A stretch of DNA of 40,079 bases, taken from the NCBI GenBank assembly GCA_949297365.1, contig CASFSL010000025.1, forward strand, positions 1 to 40,079. The letters are read 5' to 3'. Position 1 is the first letter of the stretch; the number at the start of each line of letters is the position of its first letter. The stretch comes from an uncultured Bacteroidales bacterium (lineage in GTDB: Bacteria; Bacteroidota; Bacteroidia; Bacteroidales; UBA932). Made by a program: the position numbers and the translations under genes. The notes under the pieces were generated by a model. It saw only the letters and a list, made by a program, of their open reading frames with translations, did not search any database and had not been told where the DNA came from. Below, one piece after another: positions 18,331 through 27,251 of this stretch.

Positions 18331-19986
18331 ATGAATTACAGAGAAGTCGCAATGCAGTGGACGGGTCCGGCTTATGACGAGGAGACCAGGACCGGGGTCA
18401 ATGCTCTCTTTCACGGAGACGAGAAAGAATTGGAGGATGCCTTTTACCGCAATCTGGAGTTCGGTACGGGCGGACTGCGCGGAATAATGGGCGTGGGAAC
18501 CAACCGCATGAACAAGTACACTGTGGGTATGGCCACTCAGGGATTCGCCAATTACATCGCCAAGGCTTTCCCCGGGGAGGAGATCAGGGTGGCCGTCTCC
18601 TATGACTCAAGGAACAACAGCCGCGATTTCGCCAGGATAACCGCCGAGGTATTCGCCAACAACGGCTTCCTCGTATGTCTGTTCGACAACATCCGGCCTA
18701 CCCCTGAGCTCAGCTTCGCCATACGTCACTATCACTGCCATGCCGGCGTGATGGTCACGGCCTCGCACAATCCCAAGGAGTACAACGGCTACAAGGCGTA
18801 CTGGCAGGACGGTGCCCAGCTTACTGCACCTCACGATACCGCTGTGATAGAGGAGGTCAATAGGATAGCGGATCCTTCTATGGTCAGGTTCGGGGAGGAG
18901 GGTGCCTCAAGGATTCAGATGATGGGAGAGGAGACCGACAAGGTGTATCTGGATTCGGTGCTGTCGCTGATGCTCTCGCCCGAGTCCATCGCACGTCACA
19001 AGGATATCAAGCTTGTCTATACTCCTCTGCACGGTACCGGCGTGCGTCTGGTGCCCAGAGCCTTGAAGCAGATAGGCTTCACCGAGGTGCTCCCCGTAGC
19101 GGACCAGATGGTAAGCGACGGCAATTTCCCGACGGTCGTCTCGCCCAATCCCGAGGAGCCTTCGGCCCTGAAGATGGCCGTAGAGCTGGCTGAGGCCAAG
19201 TGTGCCGACATAGTGCTGGCTACCGACCCTGACGCTGACCGCGTGGGTGTGGCCGTCCGTGACGACAAGGGTAAGATGGTGCTGCTGACCGGCAATCAGA
19301 CCGCGGCGGTGCTTACCTATTATATACTGACCCGCTGGAAAGAACTTGGTAAACTTAACAAGGATACGTATTGCGTAAAGACCATTGTGACCACAGAGCT
19401 GCTGACAGCCATCGCCGACAAGTTTGGAGTACAGATGTACGACGTTCTTACTGGCTTCAAGTATATTGCCCAGATAGTCCGCGAGAACGAGGGCTGCAGG
19501 ACTTTCATCTGCGGAGGCGAGGAAAGCTACGGCTTCAATGTGGGCGAGTTCGTCAGGGACAAGGATGCCGTGATTACCTGTTCGTTCGTAGCCGAGTGCG
19601 CCGCCTGGGCCGCTGATCAGGGCCTGACACTGTACGGCCTGCTGCAGAAGATATACGCCGAGTTCGGTATCTACCGTGAGAAGCTGGTGTCGCTGACCAA
19701 GAAAGGCATAGACGGTACGCAGCAGATAGCGGCCATGATGAAGAACTACCGTGAGAATCCCCCCACCAGGCTGGGAGACTCACCTGTCATGAAGGTCATA
19801 GACTATACCGAGCCCGATAAGACAGGTCTGCCCAAGTCCAACGTGCTCAGGTTCTTCTCCGAGGACGGTTCAGTGGTGACAGTGCGTCCCTCGGGTACGG
19901 AGCCGAAGATAAAGTTCTATTTCGGAGCGAAGGGAGACAGTGCTGACAGGACGATAGAGTTACTTGTCAGACAGTTTTCGGAATAA
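18331..19986 (+). CDS. Phosphoglucomutase/phosphomannomutase
   Basis: The 551-residue alpha-D-phosphohexomutase interconverts hexose 1- and 6-phosphates for glycogen, nucleotide-sugar and cell-surface synthesis. Family motifs are all present: GTGGLRGIMGVGTNRMN, the catalytic phosphoserine loop VMVTASHNPKEYNGYKAY, the metal loop ATDPDADRVGVAV, the sugar-binding FICGGEESYGF, and the phosphate-binding RPSGTEPKIKFY. Which hexose it prefers cannot be told from sequence; the length fits the PgcA-like group. Its 3' end overlaps the converging pssA gene by 27 bases. Confidence 0.94.
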   Translation: MNYREVAMQWTGPAYDEETRTGVNALFHGDEKELEDAFYRNLEFGTGGLRGIMGVGTNRMNKYTVGMATQGFANYIAKAFPGEEIRVAVSYDSRNNSRDFARITAEVFANNGFLVCLFDNIRPTPELSFAIRHYHCHAGVMVTASHNPKEYNGYKAYWQDGAQLTAPHDTAVIEEVNRIADPSMVRFGEEGASRIQMMGEETDKVYLDSVLSLMLSPESIARHKDIKLVYTPLHGTGVRLVPRALKQIGFTEVLPVADQMVSDGNFPTVVSPNPEEPSALKMAVELAEAKCADIVLATDPDADRVGVAVRDDKGKMVLLTGNQTAAVLTYYILTRWKELGKLNKDTYCVKTIVTTELLTAIADKFGVQMYDVLTGFKYIAQIVRENEGCRTFICGGEESYGFNVGEFVRDKDAVITCSFVAECAAWAADQGLTLYGLLQKIYAEFGIYREKLVSLTKKGIDGTQQIAAMMKNYRENPPTRLGDSPVMKVIDYTEPDKTGLPKSNVLRFFSEDGSVVTVRPSGTEPKIKFYFGAKGDSADRTIELLVRQFSE

Positions 19987-20688
19987 TGCCGCTGCCGCGT
20001 TCCAGATGATGTAGAACGCGAAGATGAAGAATACGATGCCCGTCCAGTGAATCTTCAGGACAAGAAGAACGGCTGCGGCGGGTATTGTTATGCACAGGAA
20101 TGTGTACCGCTGTGCATTGGCCTTCCATTTCAGGGATTTGAATTTCAGGGAGAACATGGGAATCTCGCTGATCATCAGGAAAGACAGTATGAGAGTGATG
20201 GCCGGGATGGCGAAATTGTTGGCCAGGAAAGTATTGGCGGTCTGCTCGTAGTGAGCGGCGAAGGCGGCCAGGGATGCGGCGCAGAGCCCGGAAGCCGGTA
20301 CCGGCAGACCGAGGAAGCTCTCGCTCTGGCGGGTGTCCAGATTGAACTTGGCCAGCCTGAGGGCGGAAAATGCCGCGAGTATAAGGGGAAAATAGCGGAT
20401 ATATGGATGTATTCCGGCAGTGAAGCCGTTCAGATAGTTGTAAAGTATAAGGGAAGGAGCCAGTCCGAAACTCACGGTGTCCGAGAGGGAGTCCAGCTCC
20501 TTTCCTATGTCGGAGTAAGCATTGAGGGCACGGGCTGTCAGACCGTCCAGAAAATCAAATACGGCGGCCAGGATTACAAATCCAAGGGCCGCGTCCAGTC
20601 TGTCCTGAAAGGCCATGATAACCGCCACCGCCCCGGATATGAGGTTGAGGCAGGTGACGGTATTCGGTATGTGTTTCCTGATGCCCAT
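19960..20688 (-). CDS. pssA: CDP-diacylglycerol-serine O-phosphatidyltransferase
   Basis: This 242-residue integral membrane enzyme makes phosphatidylserine from CDP-diacylglycerol and serine, the first step to phosphatidylethanolamine. The CDP-alcohol phosphotransferase signature D-G-x2-A-R-x8-G-x3-D-x3-D is complete in DGLTARALNAYSDIGKELD followed by SLSD, and several hydrophobic helices follow. I use ATG 20688 (MGIRKHIPNTVTCLNL); an in-frame TTG lies two codons upstream. It begins 15 bases after the peptidase stop, as the last gene of the queE operon. No phosphatidylserine decarboxylase gene is visible here. Confidence 0.93.
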   Translation of the reverse strand: MGIRKHIPNTVTCLNLISGAVAVIMAFQDRLDAALGFVILAAVFDFLDGLTARALNAYSDIGKELDSLSDTVSFGLAPSLILYNYLNGFTAGIHPYIRYFPLILAAFSALRLAKFNLDTRQSESFLGLPVPASGLCAASLAAFAAHYEQTANTFLANNFAIPAITLILSFLMISEIPMFSLKFKSLKWKANAQRYTFLCITIPAAAVLLVLKIHWTGIVFFIFAFYIIWNAAAALFRKLSDK

Positions 20689-20703
20689 GCTCAAAGCAGA
20701 TGC

Positions 20704-21918
20704 TTAGAGGTTCATCTTGGCTCTGATCTCCTCGGGGATGGCGTTCTTGTTGACCAGTACGTCCATGGTCTTGTACCTTACGAAAGCCTCGGATACGTAC
20801 CAGATGCCGTCATACTTTCCGGCATCGCCCCATGAGTTCTTCACCATGTAGTATTTCTTGCCGGTCTGGTCCTTGGCGATACCGAAGATCTGCATACCGT
20901 GATCATCGGTGGTCTGATAGTTGTCGTAGCCTTCCTGACGCATCTCCTGGGTAATCTCCAGTTCGGGGCAGGGAGCCTCGAAAGCCTTCTTGTAGAGGTC
21001 GTTCTTGGAACTTCCGATCCAGCGGGCCTGGTCGGTGCCGGTCTCCTTCAGCTCTACCTCCATCTTGTCGTAGTCGGGCACGATGCCGAGTCCGTCGCGG
21101 GTGAAGCCTCTCTCGCTTACGTCAGAGGCCCATGCTACGGTGTAGCCGTTCTCAAGAGCGTTGTCGATGATAGCGATCAGATCGTCAAGAGGAACGTTCA
21201 TGGATGACTCCCAGAGCCAGTTGTCGGGCACTTCGATGACCATGTTCTCGTAGAAGGGCCTGTGTGTCCAGGATGTGAGGTCAACGTAGTCGTCGAGGTC
21301 TATGCCGAGGGATTCCATGTAGGTGTGGGGATTGTACTCCTTGCCGTTTACTGTGAACGTCTCGGGGCACTCACCCAGATATGCGTCCAGGATACCTTTG
21401 AAGCCGTCTTTCCAGGCGGTGGAGAGAGTACCGTTGGGATTCTTTACGATTACATCGAGATAAGCCCTGAGCACTCCGTCAAGCTCGTTGTGGCGGTGCT
21501 CGTCAGTGCCGTAGTTGAGGCCCTTCATCTCCCATTCGGGCACGATGCCGTAGTGCTTGAGACCGTAGAGCACGTTGCCGAAAGAGCTGCCCTGGCCGAA
21601 GTTGAGGACTCCGTGGAGCCTTACGAACTTCTCGCCCTTTTCCTGATAGGAGTTGTGTACGATGAACATCTCCGAGAGGTCAAGAGAGTCGGTATAGCCG
21701 TTCTTCAGGATCTCTGACTCGAAGAATGACAGGGCCGAGAAGCACCAGCAGGTGCCTGAGCTGGCCTGGTCCTTGATCGAGGTGATGGGATTCTCGATGA
21801 CGGTTGTGAACTTGTATCCTTCCGGCTCAGCTTCTTTGCTTTTCTTGCTCTTGGCAGAGAGTGCCGGGGTGATCATGCATCCGATGCACAGTACTGTGAT
21901 GATTTGTTTAACAGACAT
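20704..21918 (-). CDS. Exported C1B-family cysteine peptidase (bleomycin hydrolase-like)
   Basis: The 404-residue protein belongs to peptidase family C1B. The catalytic cysteine is in the segment IKDQASSGTCWCFSALSFFESE, the histidine in TTDDHGMQIFGIA, and the asparagine in YMVKNSWGDAG. Unlike cytoplasmic bleomycin hydrolases it begins with a signal peptide (MSVKQIITVLCIGCMITPALSA), so it should act in the periplasm or be surface-exposed, probably as an aminopeptidase. The start at ATG 21918 is fixed by this signal peptide; the longer frame upstream overlaps queE. It lies 17 bases after queE and no -7 box is visible between them, so cotranscription is likely. Confidence 0.9.
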   Translation of the reverse strand: MSVKQIITVLCIGCMITPALSAKSKKSKEAEPEGYKFTTVIENPITSIKDQASSGTCWCFSALSFFESEILKNGYTDSLDLSEMFIVHNSYQEKGEKFVRLHGVLNFGQGSSFGNVLYGLKHYGIVPEWEMKGLNYGTDEHRHNELDGVLRAYLDVIVKNPNGTLSTAWKDGFKGILDAYLGECPETFTVNGKEYNPHTYMESLGIDLDDYVDLTSWTHRPFYENMVIEVPDNWLWESSMNVPLDDLIAIIDNALENGYTVAWASDVSERGFTRDGLGIVPDYDKMEVELKETGTDQARWIGSSKNDLYKKAFEAPCPELEITQEMRQEGYDNYQTTDDHGMQIFGIAKDQTGKKYYMVKNSWGDAGKYDGIWYVSEAFVRYKTMDVLVNKNAIPEEIRAKMNL

Positions 21919-21935
21919 AATGATTATTGAATTAA

Positions 21936-22571
21936 TTAAGGTATATTCATGTATTTGTGGGTCTGGAGCGATATCCTCCAGACTGGGTGGTGCTTCACAT
22001 ACTCTATTATCAGCGGCATCACGGTGTCCCGGCGGCTCCATTCGGCCTGCAGGAACGGCAGGCAGCCGTCCTTGGTCTGCGCCCGGCAGCTCTCGGCCCA
22101 GGCGAAGTCCTCCTCTGAGCTGATCACCGCCTTTATCTCGTCCGCAGCCTTCAGCACTTCAGGTCTTGGAGGAAAGTGTTTCTTGGGAGAGAGGCAGATC
22201 CAGTCGAACTGTCCGCTGAGCGGATGCGTGCCGGAGGTCTCCAGAAATATGCTGTAGCCTCTGTCCTTCAATCCGGAGCAGAGAGCGTCCAGATTGTGCA
22301 TGAGCGGTTCTCCGCCGGTGATTATGACATTGACTGCCGGAGACAGGGCGATCTCCCCGATAATTTCCTGTACGGACTTCAGAGGATGGCTGTCCGGATT
22401 CCATGTGCTCTTCGAGTCGCACCACGGGCAACGTACATCGCAGCCTCCCAGGCGGATGAACCAGACGGCTCTGCCGGTATTGTGCCCTTCTCCCTGCACC
22501 GAGTAGAAAGACTCAGCCAGGGGGAGAAGCAGACCGTCGCCTGCGCTGCGTATGCTGTGGATATCGCTCAT
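21936..22571 (-). CDS. queE: 7-carboxy-7-deazaguanine synthase
   Basis: This 211-residue radical SAM enzyme rearranges carboxy-tetrahydropterin to 7-carboxy-7-deazaguanine in the queuosine pathway. It starts near LPLAESFYSVQGEG. The cluster-binding motif is atypical only in spacing: C-x3-C-x2-C in GGCDVRCPWCDSKSTW, as is usual for QueE. The ITGGEPLMH and LETSGTHPL segments bind SAM and substrate. The ATG at 22571 is preceded by a -7 box at 22601-22608. It heads a minus-strand operon with the C1B peptidase and pssA. Other queuosine genes are not in the window. Confidence 0.94.
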   Translation of the reverse strand: MSDIHSIRSAGDGLLLPLAESFYSVQGEGHNTGRAVWFIRLGGCDVRCPWCDSKSTWNPDSHPLKSVQEIIGEIALSPAVNVIITGGEPLMHNLDALCSGLKDRGYSIFLETSGTHPLSGQFDWICLSPKKHFPPRPEVLKAADEIKAVISSEEDFAWAESCRAQTKDGCLPFLQAEWSRRDTVMPLIIEYVKHHPVWRISLQTHKYMNIP

Positions 22572-22600
22572 AACAGGTGATGCAAATGGATTTAAGCAGA

Positions 22601-22608
22601 CAAAGGTA
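22601..22608 (-). promoter_or_regulatory. -7 promoter box of the queE-peptidase-pssA operon
   Basis: The minus strand reads TACCTTTG, 29 bases before the queE ATG. No comparable box is found for the divergent clpB gene in the same intergenic region. Confidence 0.6.
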
Positions 22609-22685
22609 ATAAAAAACTGCCACAATGACATAAAATAATCGTCGGCAGACTTTTTGAGTGATAATATGTCAAAAGGAGAAAAGTT

Positions 22686-24854
22686 ATGAATAACATGAAT
22701 TACAAAGAGAACAATAACAACAAGGAGTTCCTCGAGCGGTACGCGGTCAATCTGAACCAGCGGGCCCGCGAGGGGAAGCTCGACCCCGTCATCGGCAGGG
22801 ATGAGGAGATCCGGAGGGTGCTCCAGATTCTGAGCCGTAGGACGAAGAACAACCCTATTCTGGTCGGAGAGCCGGGTGTCGGCAAGACGGCTATCTCGGA
22901 GGGCATTGCCGAGAGGATAGTCAGTCAGGACGTGCCGGAGAACTTGAAGACCAAGGAAATCTATTCACTGGACATGGGTGCCCTCGTGGCCGGTGCCAAA
23001 TATCAGGGCGAGTTTGAGGAGAGGCTGAAGGGAGTGGTCAACGCCGTCATAGAAAGTCAGGGCGAGATCATCCTGTTCATCGACGAGATCCACACTCTGG
23101 TGGGTGCCGGACGTTCGTCAGGTGCCATGGATGCGGCCAACATCCTGAAGCCGGCCCTGGCCCGTGGAGAACTGAGGGCCATCGGCTCCACCACCATCGA
23201 GGAGTACCGGAAGTACTTCGAGGAGGACAAGGCCCTGGAACGCCGTTTCCAGATGGTCATGGTCGACGAGCCTACCCCGGCCGAGTCCATTTCCATCCTC
23301 AGGGGACTGAAGGAGAAGTACGAGAACCACCACAAGGTGCACATCGACGATGACGCCATCATCGCCGCCGTGGAACTCTCGCACAGGTACATCACCAACC
23401 GTTTCCTTCCGGACAAGGCCATTGACCTGATAGATGAGGCGGCATCTAAGCTTCGTCTGGAGATGAATTCGGTGCCTGATCCCATCGACGAGCTGAACCG
23501 TAAGATACGGCAGCTGGAGATCGAGAGGGAGGCCATCAAGCGTGAGGGCCGTTCGCCCAAGCTGGACGAGATACAGGCCTCAATCAAGGAGGCAAAGGAA
23601 CAGCTCGATGACCTTAACCGTAAATGGAAGGTGGAGAAGGACCTGCTGTCGCGTATTTCCCAGAAGCGTGCTGACATCGAGCAGTATAAGTTCCAGGCCG
23701 ATGAGGCCGAGCGCAGCGGTGACTACGGTCGGGTGGCCGAACTTCGCTACGGCAAGATAGCCTCGGCTCAGAAGGAGATAGACGAGCTTATGGCTAAGAA
23801 GGCCGCCAATCCGGACCCGCTGATCAATGAGTCTGTGGAGCCGGAGGATATCGCCGAGATTGTGTCCAAATGGACCGGCATACCGGTGACCCGTATGCTC
23901 GAGAGCGAGAAGACCAAGCTGCTGCACATGGAGGACATGCTGCACAAGAGGGTAGTGGGTCAGGACGAGGCCGTCCGCGCCGTGGCCGATGCCGTGCGCA
24001 GAAGCCGTGCCGGACTGCAGAACGAGAAGAGGCCCATCGGCTCGTTCATGTTCCTCGGCACCACCGGTGTGGGTAAGACCGAGCTGGCCAAGGCCCTGGC
24101 CGAGGCCCTGTTCAATGACGAGAACATGATGACCCGTATCGATATGAGCGAGTACCAGGAGAGGCACAGCGTCTCCCGTCTGGTCGGTGCGCCCCCGGGA
24201 TACGTCGGATATGACGAGGGCGGCCAGCTTACAGAGGCCGTGCGGCGCAAGCCCTACTCGGTCATCCTGCTGGACGAGATAGAAAAGGCCCATCCGGATG
24301 TGTTCAACATCCTGCTTCAGGTATTGGACGACGGCCGTCTGACCGACAACAAGGGCCGGACGGTGGACTTCAAGAACACCATCCTGATCATGACCTCCAA
24401 CGTCGGAGCTGAGGTGATACAGGAGTACATGCAGCGCATCGAACACATCGACGACAAGGCTTCGAGGACTGATGTTCTGGAGGAGTGCCGCCGGGCCGTC
24501 ATCGAGATCCTCAAGAAGACCATGCGTCCGGAGTTCATCAACCGTATCGACGAGATCATCATGTTCGAGCCTCTGACCCGCAAGGACATACTCGGCATCC
24601 TGAACCTCCAGCTGAACGCCCTGAGGAAGAAGATGGAGGAGCACGGCATATCGATAGAGTTCAGTCAGAAGTTCATCGACTATATGTCCGAGAAAGGTTA
24701 TGACCCGGCCTACGGTGCCCGTCCCATCAAGCGTATCCTTCAGCGCGAGCTGGTCAATATGCTGGCCAAGGACCTCATCGAAGGCTCCGTCACCAAGGAC
24801 CGCCCCGTGGTGGTAGACATCTCCGGCGACCGGATAGTCATCACCTCGAAGTAA
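22686..24854 (+). CDS. clpB: ClpB-type disaggregase lacking the N-terminal domain
   Basis: The 722-residue Hsp100 ATPase has both AAA modules. D1 carries Walker A GEPGVGKT (residues 61-68), [13 protein letters not shown] and pore loop [13 protein letters not shown]2 carries GTTGVGKT (458-465), pore loop [13 protein letters not shown] and [12 protein letters not shown]. The coiled-coil middle domain between them (about 265-375) is present and marks it as ClpB rather than ClpA. The usual roughly 150-residue N-terminal Clp-N domain is absent: the protein opens with an Asn/Lys-rich tail and reaches [14 protein letters not shown] by residue 32. A good Shine-Dalgarno (AAAGGAG) precedes the ATG, and the upstream DNA is intergenic, so this is the natural start. 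Confidence 0.92.
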   Translation: MNNMNYKENNNNKEFLERYAVNLNQRAREGKLDPVIGRDEEIRRVLQILSRRTKNNPILVGEPGVGKTAISEGIAERIVSQDVPENLKTKEIYSLDMGALVAGAKYQGEFEERLKGVVNAVIESQGEIILFIDEIHTLVGAGRSSGAMDAANILKPALARGELRAIGSTTIEEYRKYFEEDKALERRFQMVMVDEPTPAESISILRGLKEKYENHHKVHIDDDAIIAAVELSHRYITNRFLPDKAIDLIDEAASKLRLEMNSVPDPIDELNRKIRQLEIEREAIKREGRSPKLDEIQASIKEAKEQLDDLNRKWKVEKDLLSRISQKRADIEQYKFQADEAERSGDYGRVAELRYGKIASAQKEIDELMAKKAANPDPLINESVEPEDIAEIVSKWTGIPVTRMLESEKTKLLHMEDMLHKRVVGQDEAVRAVADAVRRSRAGLQNEKRPIGSFMFLGTTGVGKTELAKALAEALFNDENMMTRIDMSEYQERHSVSRLVGAPPGYVGYDEGGQLTEAVRRKPYSVILLDEIEKAHPDVFNILLQVLDDGRLTDNKGRTVDFKNTILIMTSNVGAEVIQEYMQRIEHIDDKASRTDVLEECRRAVIEILKKTMRPEFINRIDEIIMFEPLTRKDILGILNLQLNALRKKMEEHGISIEFSQKFIDYMSEKGYDPAYGARPIKRILQRELVNMLAKDLIEGSVTKDRPVVVDISGDRIVITSK

Positions 24855-24873
24855 TGCAGGAATTAGCCGGATT

Positions 24874-24912
24874 AAAGGGTTGGAATCCCATCGTCGGATT
24901 CCAGCCCTTTTT
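24874..24912 (+). terminator. Rho-independent terminator of clpB
   Basis: AAAGGGTTGGAATCC (24874-24888) pairs with GGATTCCAGCCCTTT (24896-24910, one G-U pair) around a 7-base loop, followed by further T's. It begins 20 bases after the clpB stop. Confidence 0.88.
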
Positions 24913-25191
24913 CAATATATCTCCTGCAAGTCTTTTTTAAAACTTCCTGTCCGGGAAGCGGCGGCGCCGAGTGTCCGTCACTCAGAATGGCGTGTTCGGG
25001 GAACGGAAACGGTAAACTGAGTAACACCTGTGAAATGCAATATTGTGATTTACAATGCTTTATGAGTACAACCCGTGTCTCGTGTTGACTTCAGATACGT
25101 CGATAAGAACAGGCGATTTTTATAAATTATTGATTATCATTGAATTGTGAGTGGCGGTCTGCTGCTGTACCAACAGTTACAATAGCAGTGA
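24913..25191. other. Intergenic stretch with no recognised gene
   Basis: About 280 bases lie between the clpB terminator and the stop of the MNT gene. They are less GC-rich than the flanking core genes. I see no coding frame or RNA gene. A CAATAG/CTATTG hairpin (25180-25185 with 25192-25197) overlaps the stop codon of the MNT gene but has no T tract. Confidence 0.5.
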
Positions 25192-25512
25192 CTATTGATC
25201 ATCCTTTTGGTGTTTCCGGTAGATGGTGATGCCGGTGGAGAGTATCTGCGAGACAAGTGCTTCGTTCCTGAGTGAGTTCAGTATCGAGATGTCGAACTGG
25301 TACGGAAGAAGCAGGTCATCTATTGCCAAGGACAGTCGGACAAGATTCTCATGAGTGAGATCATCCCCAGTCAGAGTAATATCGACATCGGAAAACGGCT
25401 TATATGTGCCCTTTGCTCTTGATCCATAAAGGATTACGGTCTCAATATGTCCATCCGCCGCAAAGAGCTGCTTTAGTCGGTCAATCTCTATGTCTTTGAG
25501 TCCGAATGGCAT
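25192..25512 (-). CDS. Minimal nucleotidyltransferase (MNT) of a HEPN/MNT toxin-antitoxin pair
   Basis: This 106-residue Pol-beta-type nucleotidyltransferase carries the MntA signature G-S-x10-D-x-D in GSRAKGTYKPFSDVD, with a third acidic position possible at FDISIL. In characterised type VII systems such proteins neutralise the HEPN toxin by transferring AMP to a tyrosine near its active site. It begins five bases after the HEPN gene stop, so the pair is an operon with the toxin first, the usual order. Assignment to HI0073-like MNTs is by motif and context. Confidence 0.88.
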   Translation of the reverse strand: MPFGLKDIEIDRLKQLFAADGHIETVILYGSRAKGTYKPFSDVDITLTGDDLTHENLVRLSLAIDDLLLPYQFDISILNSLRNEALVSQILSTGITIYRKHQKDDQ

Positions 25513-25517
25513 AGTAA

Positions 25518-25970
25518 TCAGAATAATGTAGGTTCAGTGTCGTGCTCCTTGCTCAGCAGCAGCGACATCCTCTTTTCAAAGTCCTGAAAGAGCGGGAAGT
25601 ATACATTCAATATAGACAGATAGATATTCCCGGATATGTCATCGTCGTACAGATGTGATGTCTGATTACGGTCAATTATTGACTCCATCCAGCGGGAATC
25701 CGAGATCAGCCCTATCTCCAGCGCACGCCTGAAAGCGTCACGGGAACCTTTTATGTCGGAATATCCCTGGTACTCAGCATAGTCTTTCATGACTTTCCAA
25801 GCCAGTTCATGTGTGTATTCAAACCGTTGGATGAGTCCTTCCTTGATAAGGTCGTCCACATCCTCGTCCCATTCCATCTGCCTTTGGACGATGTCCACAG
25901 CCTGGGACAACCGTCCCAAAGCCTTACGGTAATTATTGAATCTCTGTTCCCAGCGGATATCCTCACTCAT
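25518..25970 (-). CDS. HEPN-domain toxin, HI0074-type nucleotidyltransferase partner
   Basis: The 150-residue all-helical protein belongs to the HI0074-like HEPN proteins paired with MNTs. It contains the HEPN ribonuclease signature R-x4-H followed by x-Y, in IIDRNQTSHLYDDD, so both the predicted catalytic residues and the tyrosine modified in type VII systems are present. The helical core includes IQRFEYTHELAWKVMKDY. The start is ATG 25970 (MSEDIRWEQRF), 25 bases from a -7 box; the longer in-frame start at 26039 lies upstream of that promoter. The MNT antitoxin gene follows directly. Confidence 0.87.
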   Translation of the reverse strand: MSEDIRWEQRFNNYRKALGRLSQAVDIVQRQMEWDEDVDDLIKEGLIQRFEYTHELAWKVMKDYAEYQGYSDIKGSRDAFRRALEIGLISDSRWMESIIDRNQTSHLYDDDISGNIYLSILNVYFPLFQDFEKRMSLLLSKEHDTEPTLF

Positions 25971-25995
25971 AATTTGAAGTTTTGTAAACCGAGTA

Positions 25996-26032
25996 CAAAA
26001 ATAGAGAAATCCGGCGATTTCTACTATTTTTG
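25996..26032. promoter_or_regulatory. Inverted repeat carrying two divergent -7 boxes upstream of the HEPN/MNT operon
   Basis: The minus-strand box TATTTTTG (25996-26003) and an identical plus-strand box (26025-26032) are the ends of one imperfect palindrome. The left arm CAAAAATAGAGAAATC (25996-26011) matches the reverse complement of 26016-26032 except for one inserted base. The minus box drives the toxin-antitoxin operon; the plus box has no obvious gene (only a 10-codon frame at 26053). It may be an operator. Confidence 0.6.
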
Positions 26033-26220
26033 TCATCAAAAGAACTGACTCATGAAGTATCCTGTTTCCACGATGCAGGCGTAGTTATAGAGTCGTGGGA
26101 TGCTTTGTCCGCATTCCTGTTGTGCTCCATGATGTCGTCTTGATAATAGAAGAACGCGTCAGAAGAACTGCAGGGGAAGCATCCGCGGGATATTTTTACG
26201 GAAAAAGCGAAACGGATTGT

Positions 26221-26228
26221 TATATTTG
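26221..26228 (+). promoter_or_regulatory. -7 promoter box of the lysine exporter gene
   Basis: TATATTTG lies 20 bases before ATG 26249 in a typical AT-rich leader. Confidence 0.65.
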
Positions 26229-26248
26229 CGCGGCAAAATTTTAAGACG

Positions 26249-27202
26249 ATGTTCGCGGTTTTCGGATTTCTGGCAGGCGGTTTGATTGCCGGATGGTGTC
26301 TCAGGCGCAGAAGGTTCGCATGGACGGGCAGGTTGTCGGTCTTTCTTATATGGCTGCTGCTTTTTCTTCTCGGTCTGGAGGCCGGAGGCAACAGAATGGT
26401 GATGCAGAGTCTGCCGTCACTTGGGCTGGAGGCTTTGGGCGTGGCCGTGGCATGCGCTGCGGGAAGCTGTGTTATGGCCTTGCTGTTGTGGACCTTTGTC
26501 AGGAAACGCGGTGCTTCGGATGATCGTAAAGGTATGCACGGAGAATCCGGCTCCGGAAAATCTACGGCCGGGAGCGATGGCGGCACCGGGTTGAGGGCTG
26601 TGGCAGACAGTATCGTGATCGTGGCATTCTTCGCAGCCGGGATTCTGTGCGGGCTGTATGGACTGCTTCCGTTTGATGTCACCGAAACCGGTATAGCCGT
26701 GTACGCCCTGTATGCCCTGATATTCGTTGTGGGTTTCAGTATCGGCAACAGTCCGGATGTCATAGGCAGTTTCCGCAGACTCAGTCCGGGACTTGCCTTG
26801 CTGCCGTTGTGTACTGTCATCGGGACTCTGGCCGCTTCCGCTCTGATGGGACTGCTGCTTCCGCACCGCAGTGTCCAGGAGACTATGGCAGTCGGCTCCG
26901 GATTTGCCTACTATTCGCTTTCCAGTATCATCATAACGGAGTATAAAGGAGCCGAACTGGGCACTGTCGCGCTCGTTGCCAATATTGTCCGCGAGTTCAT
27001 TACCCTTCTGGCAGCCCCACTGCTGGCACGATGGTTCGGTCCATTGGCTCCCATAGCCGCCGGAGGAGCCACTACTGCGGATGTCACCCTGCCGATAATA
27101 ACCAATACTTGTGGAGAACGGTATGCCGTCCTGTCCATATACCATGGGTTCGTAGTGGATTTTTCCGTCCCTTTTCTGGTGACATTTTTCTGCGTTTTGT
27201 GA
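26249..27202 (+). CDS. lysO: LysO-family (DUF340) lysine exporter
   Basis: The 317-residue inner-membrane protein has about eight to ten hydrophobic helices and the LysO layout. It opens with LAGGLIAGWCLRRRR and an RLSVFLIWLLLFLLGLEAG helix. A hydrophilic loop (about residues 85-110) with Gly/Ser-rich sequence separates the halves. The C-terminal half holds GSGFAYYSLSSIIITEYKGAE, NIVREFITLL and GGATTADVTLPIIT. In E. coli LysO exports L-lysine and its toxic analogue thialysine. It appears monocistronic, with pyrE having its own promoter 19 bases after its stop. Confidence 0.85.
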   Translation: MFAVFGFLAGGLIAGWCLRRRRFAWTGRLSVFLIWLLLFLLGLEAGGNRMVMQSLPSLGLEALGVAVACAAGSCVMALLLWTFVRKRGASDDRKGMHGESGSGKSTAGSDGGTGLRAVADSIVIVAFFAAGILCGLYGLLPFDVTETGIAVYALYALIFVVGFSIGNSPDVIGSFRRLSPGLALLPLCTVIGTLAASALMGLLLPHRSVQETMAVGSGFAYYSLSSIIITEYKGAELGTVALVANIVREFITLLAAPLLARWFGPLAPIAAGGATTADVTLPIITNTCGERYAVLSIYHGFVVDFSVPFLVTFFCVL

Positions 27203-27220
27203 TTTCTGAATAAAAATTAC

Positions 27221-27228
27221 TAACTTTG
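27221..27228 (+). promoter_or_regulatory. -7 promoter box of pyrE
   Basis: TAACTTTG is 17-23 bases before the two possible pyrE ATG codons and excludes the in-frame TTG at 27237 as a comfortable start. Confidence 0.6.
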
Positions 27229-27251
27229 AACGATTTTTGAAGGATATGCGT

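Noticed and set aside
26053-26085. Ten-codon peptide frame after the plus-strand -7 box at 26025
   Set aside because: It has no ribosome-binding site and is too short to support; the promoter is noted instead as part of the palindrome.
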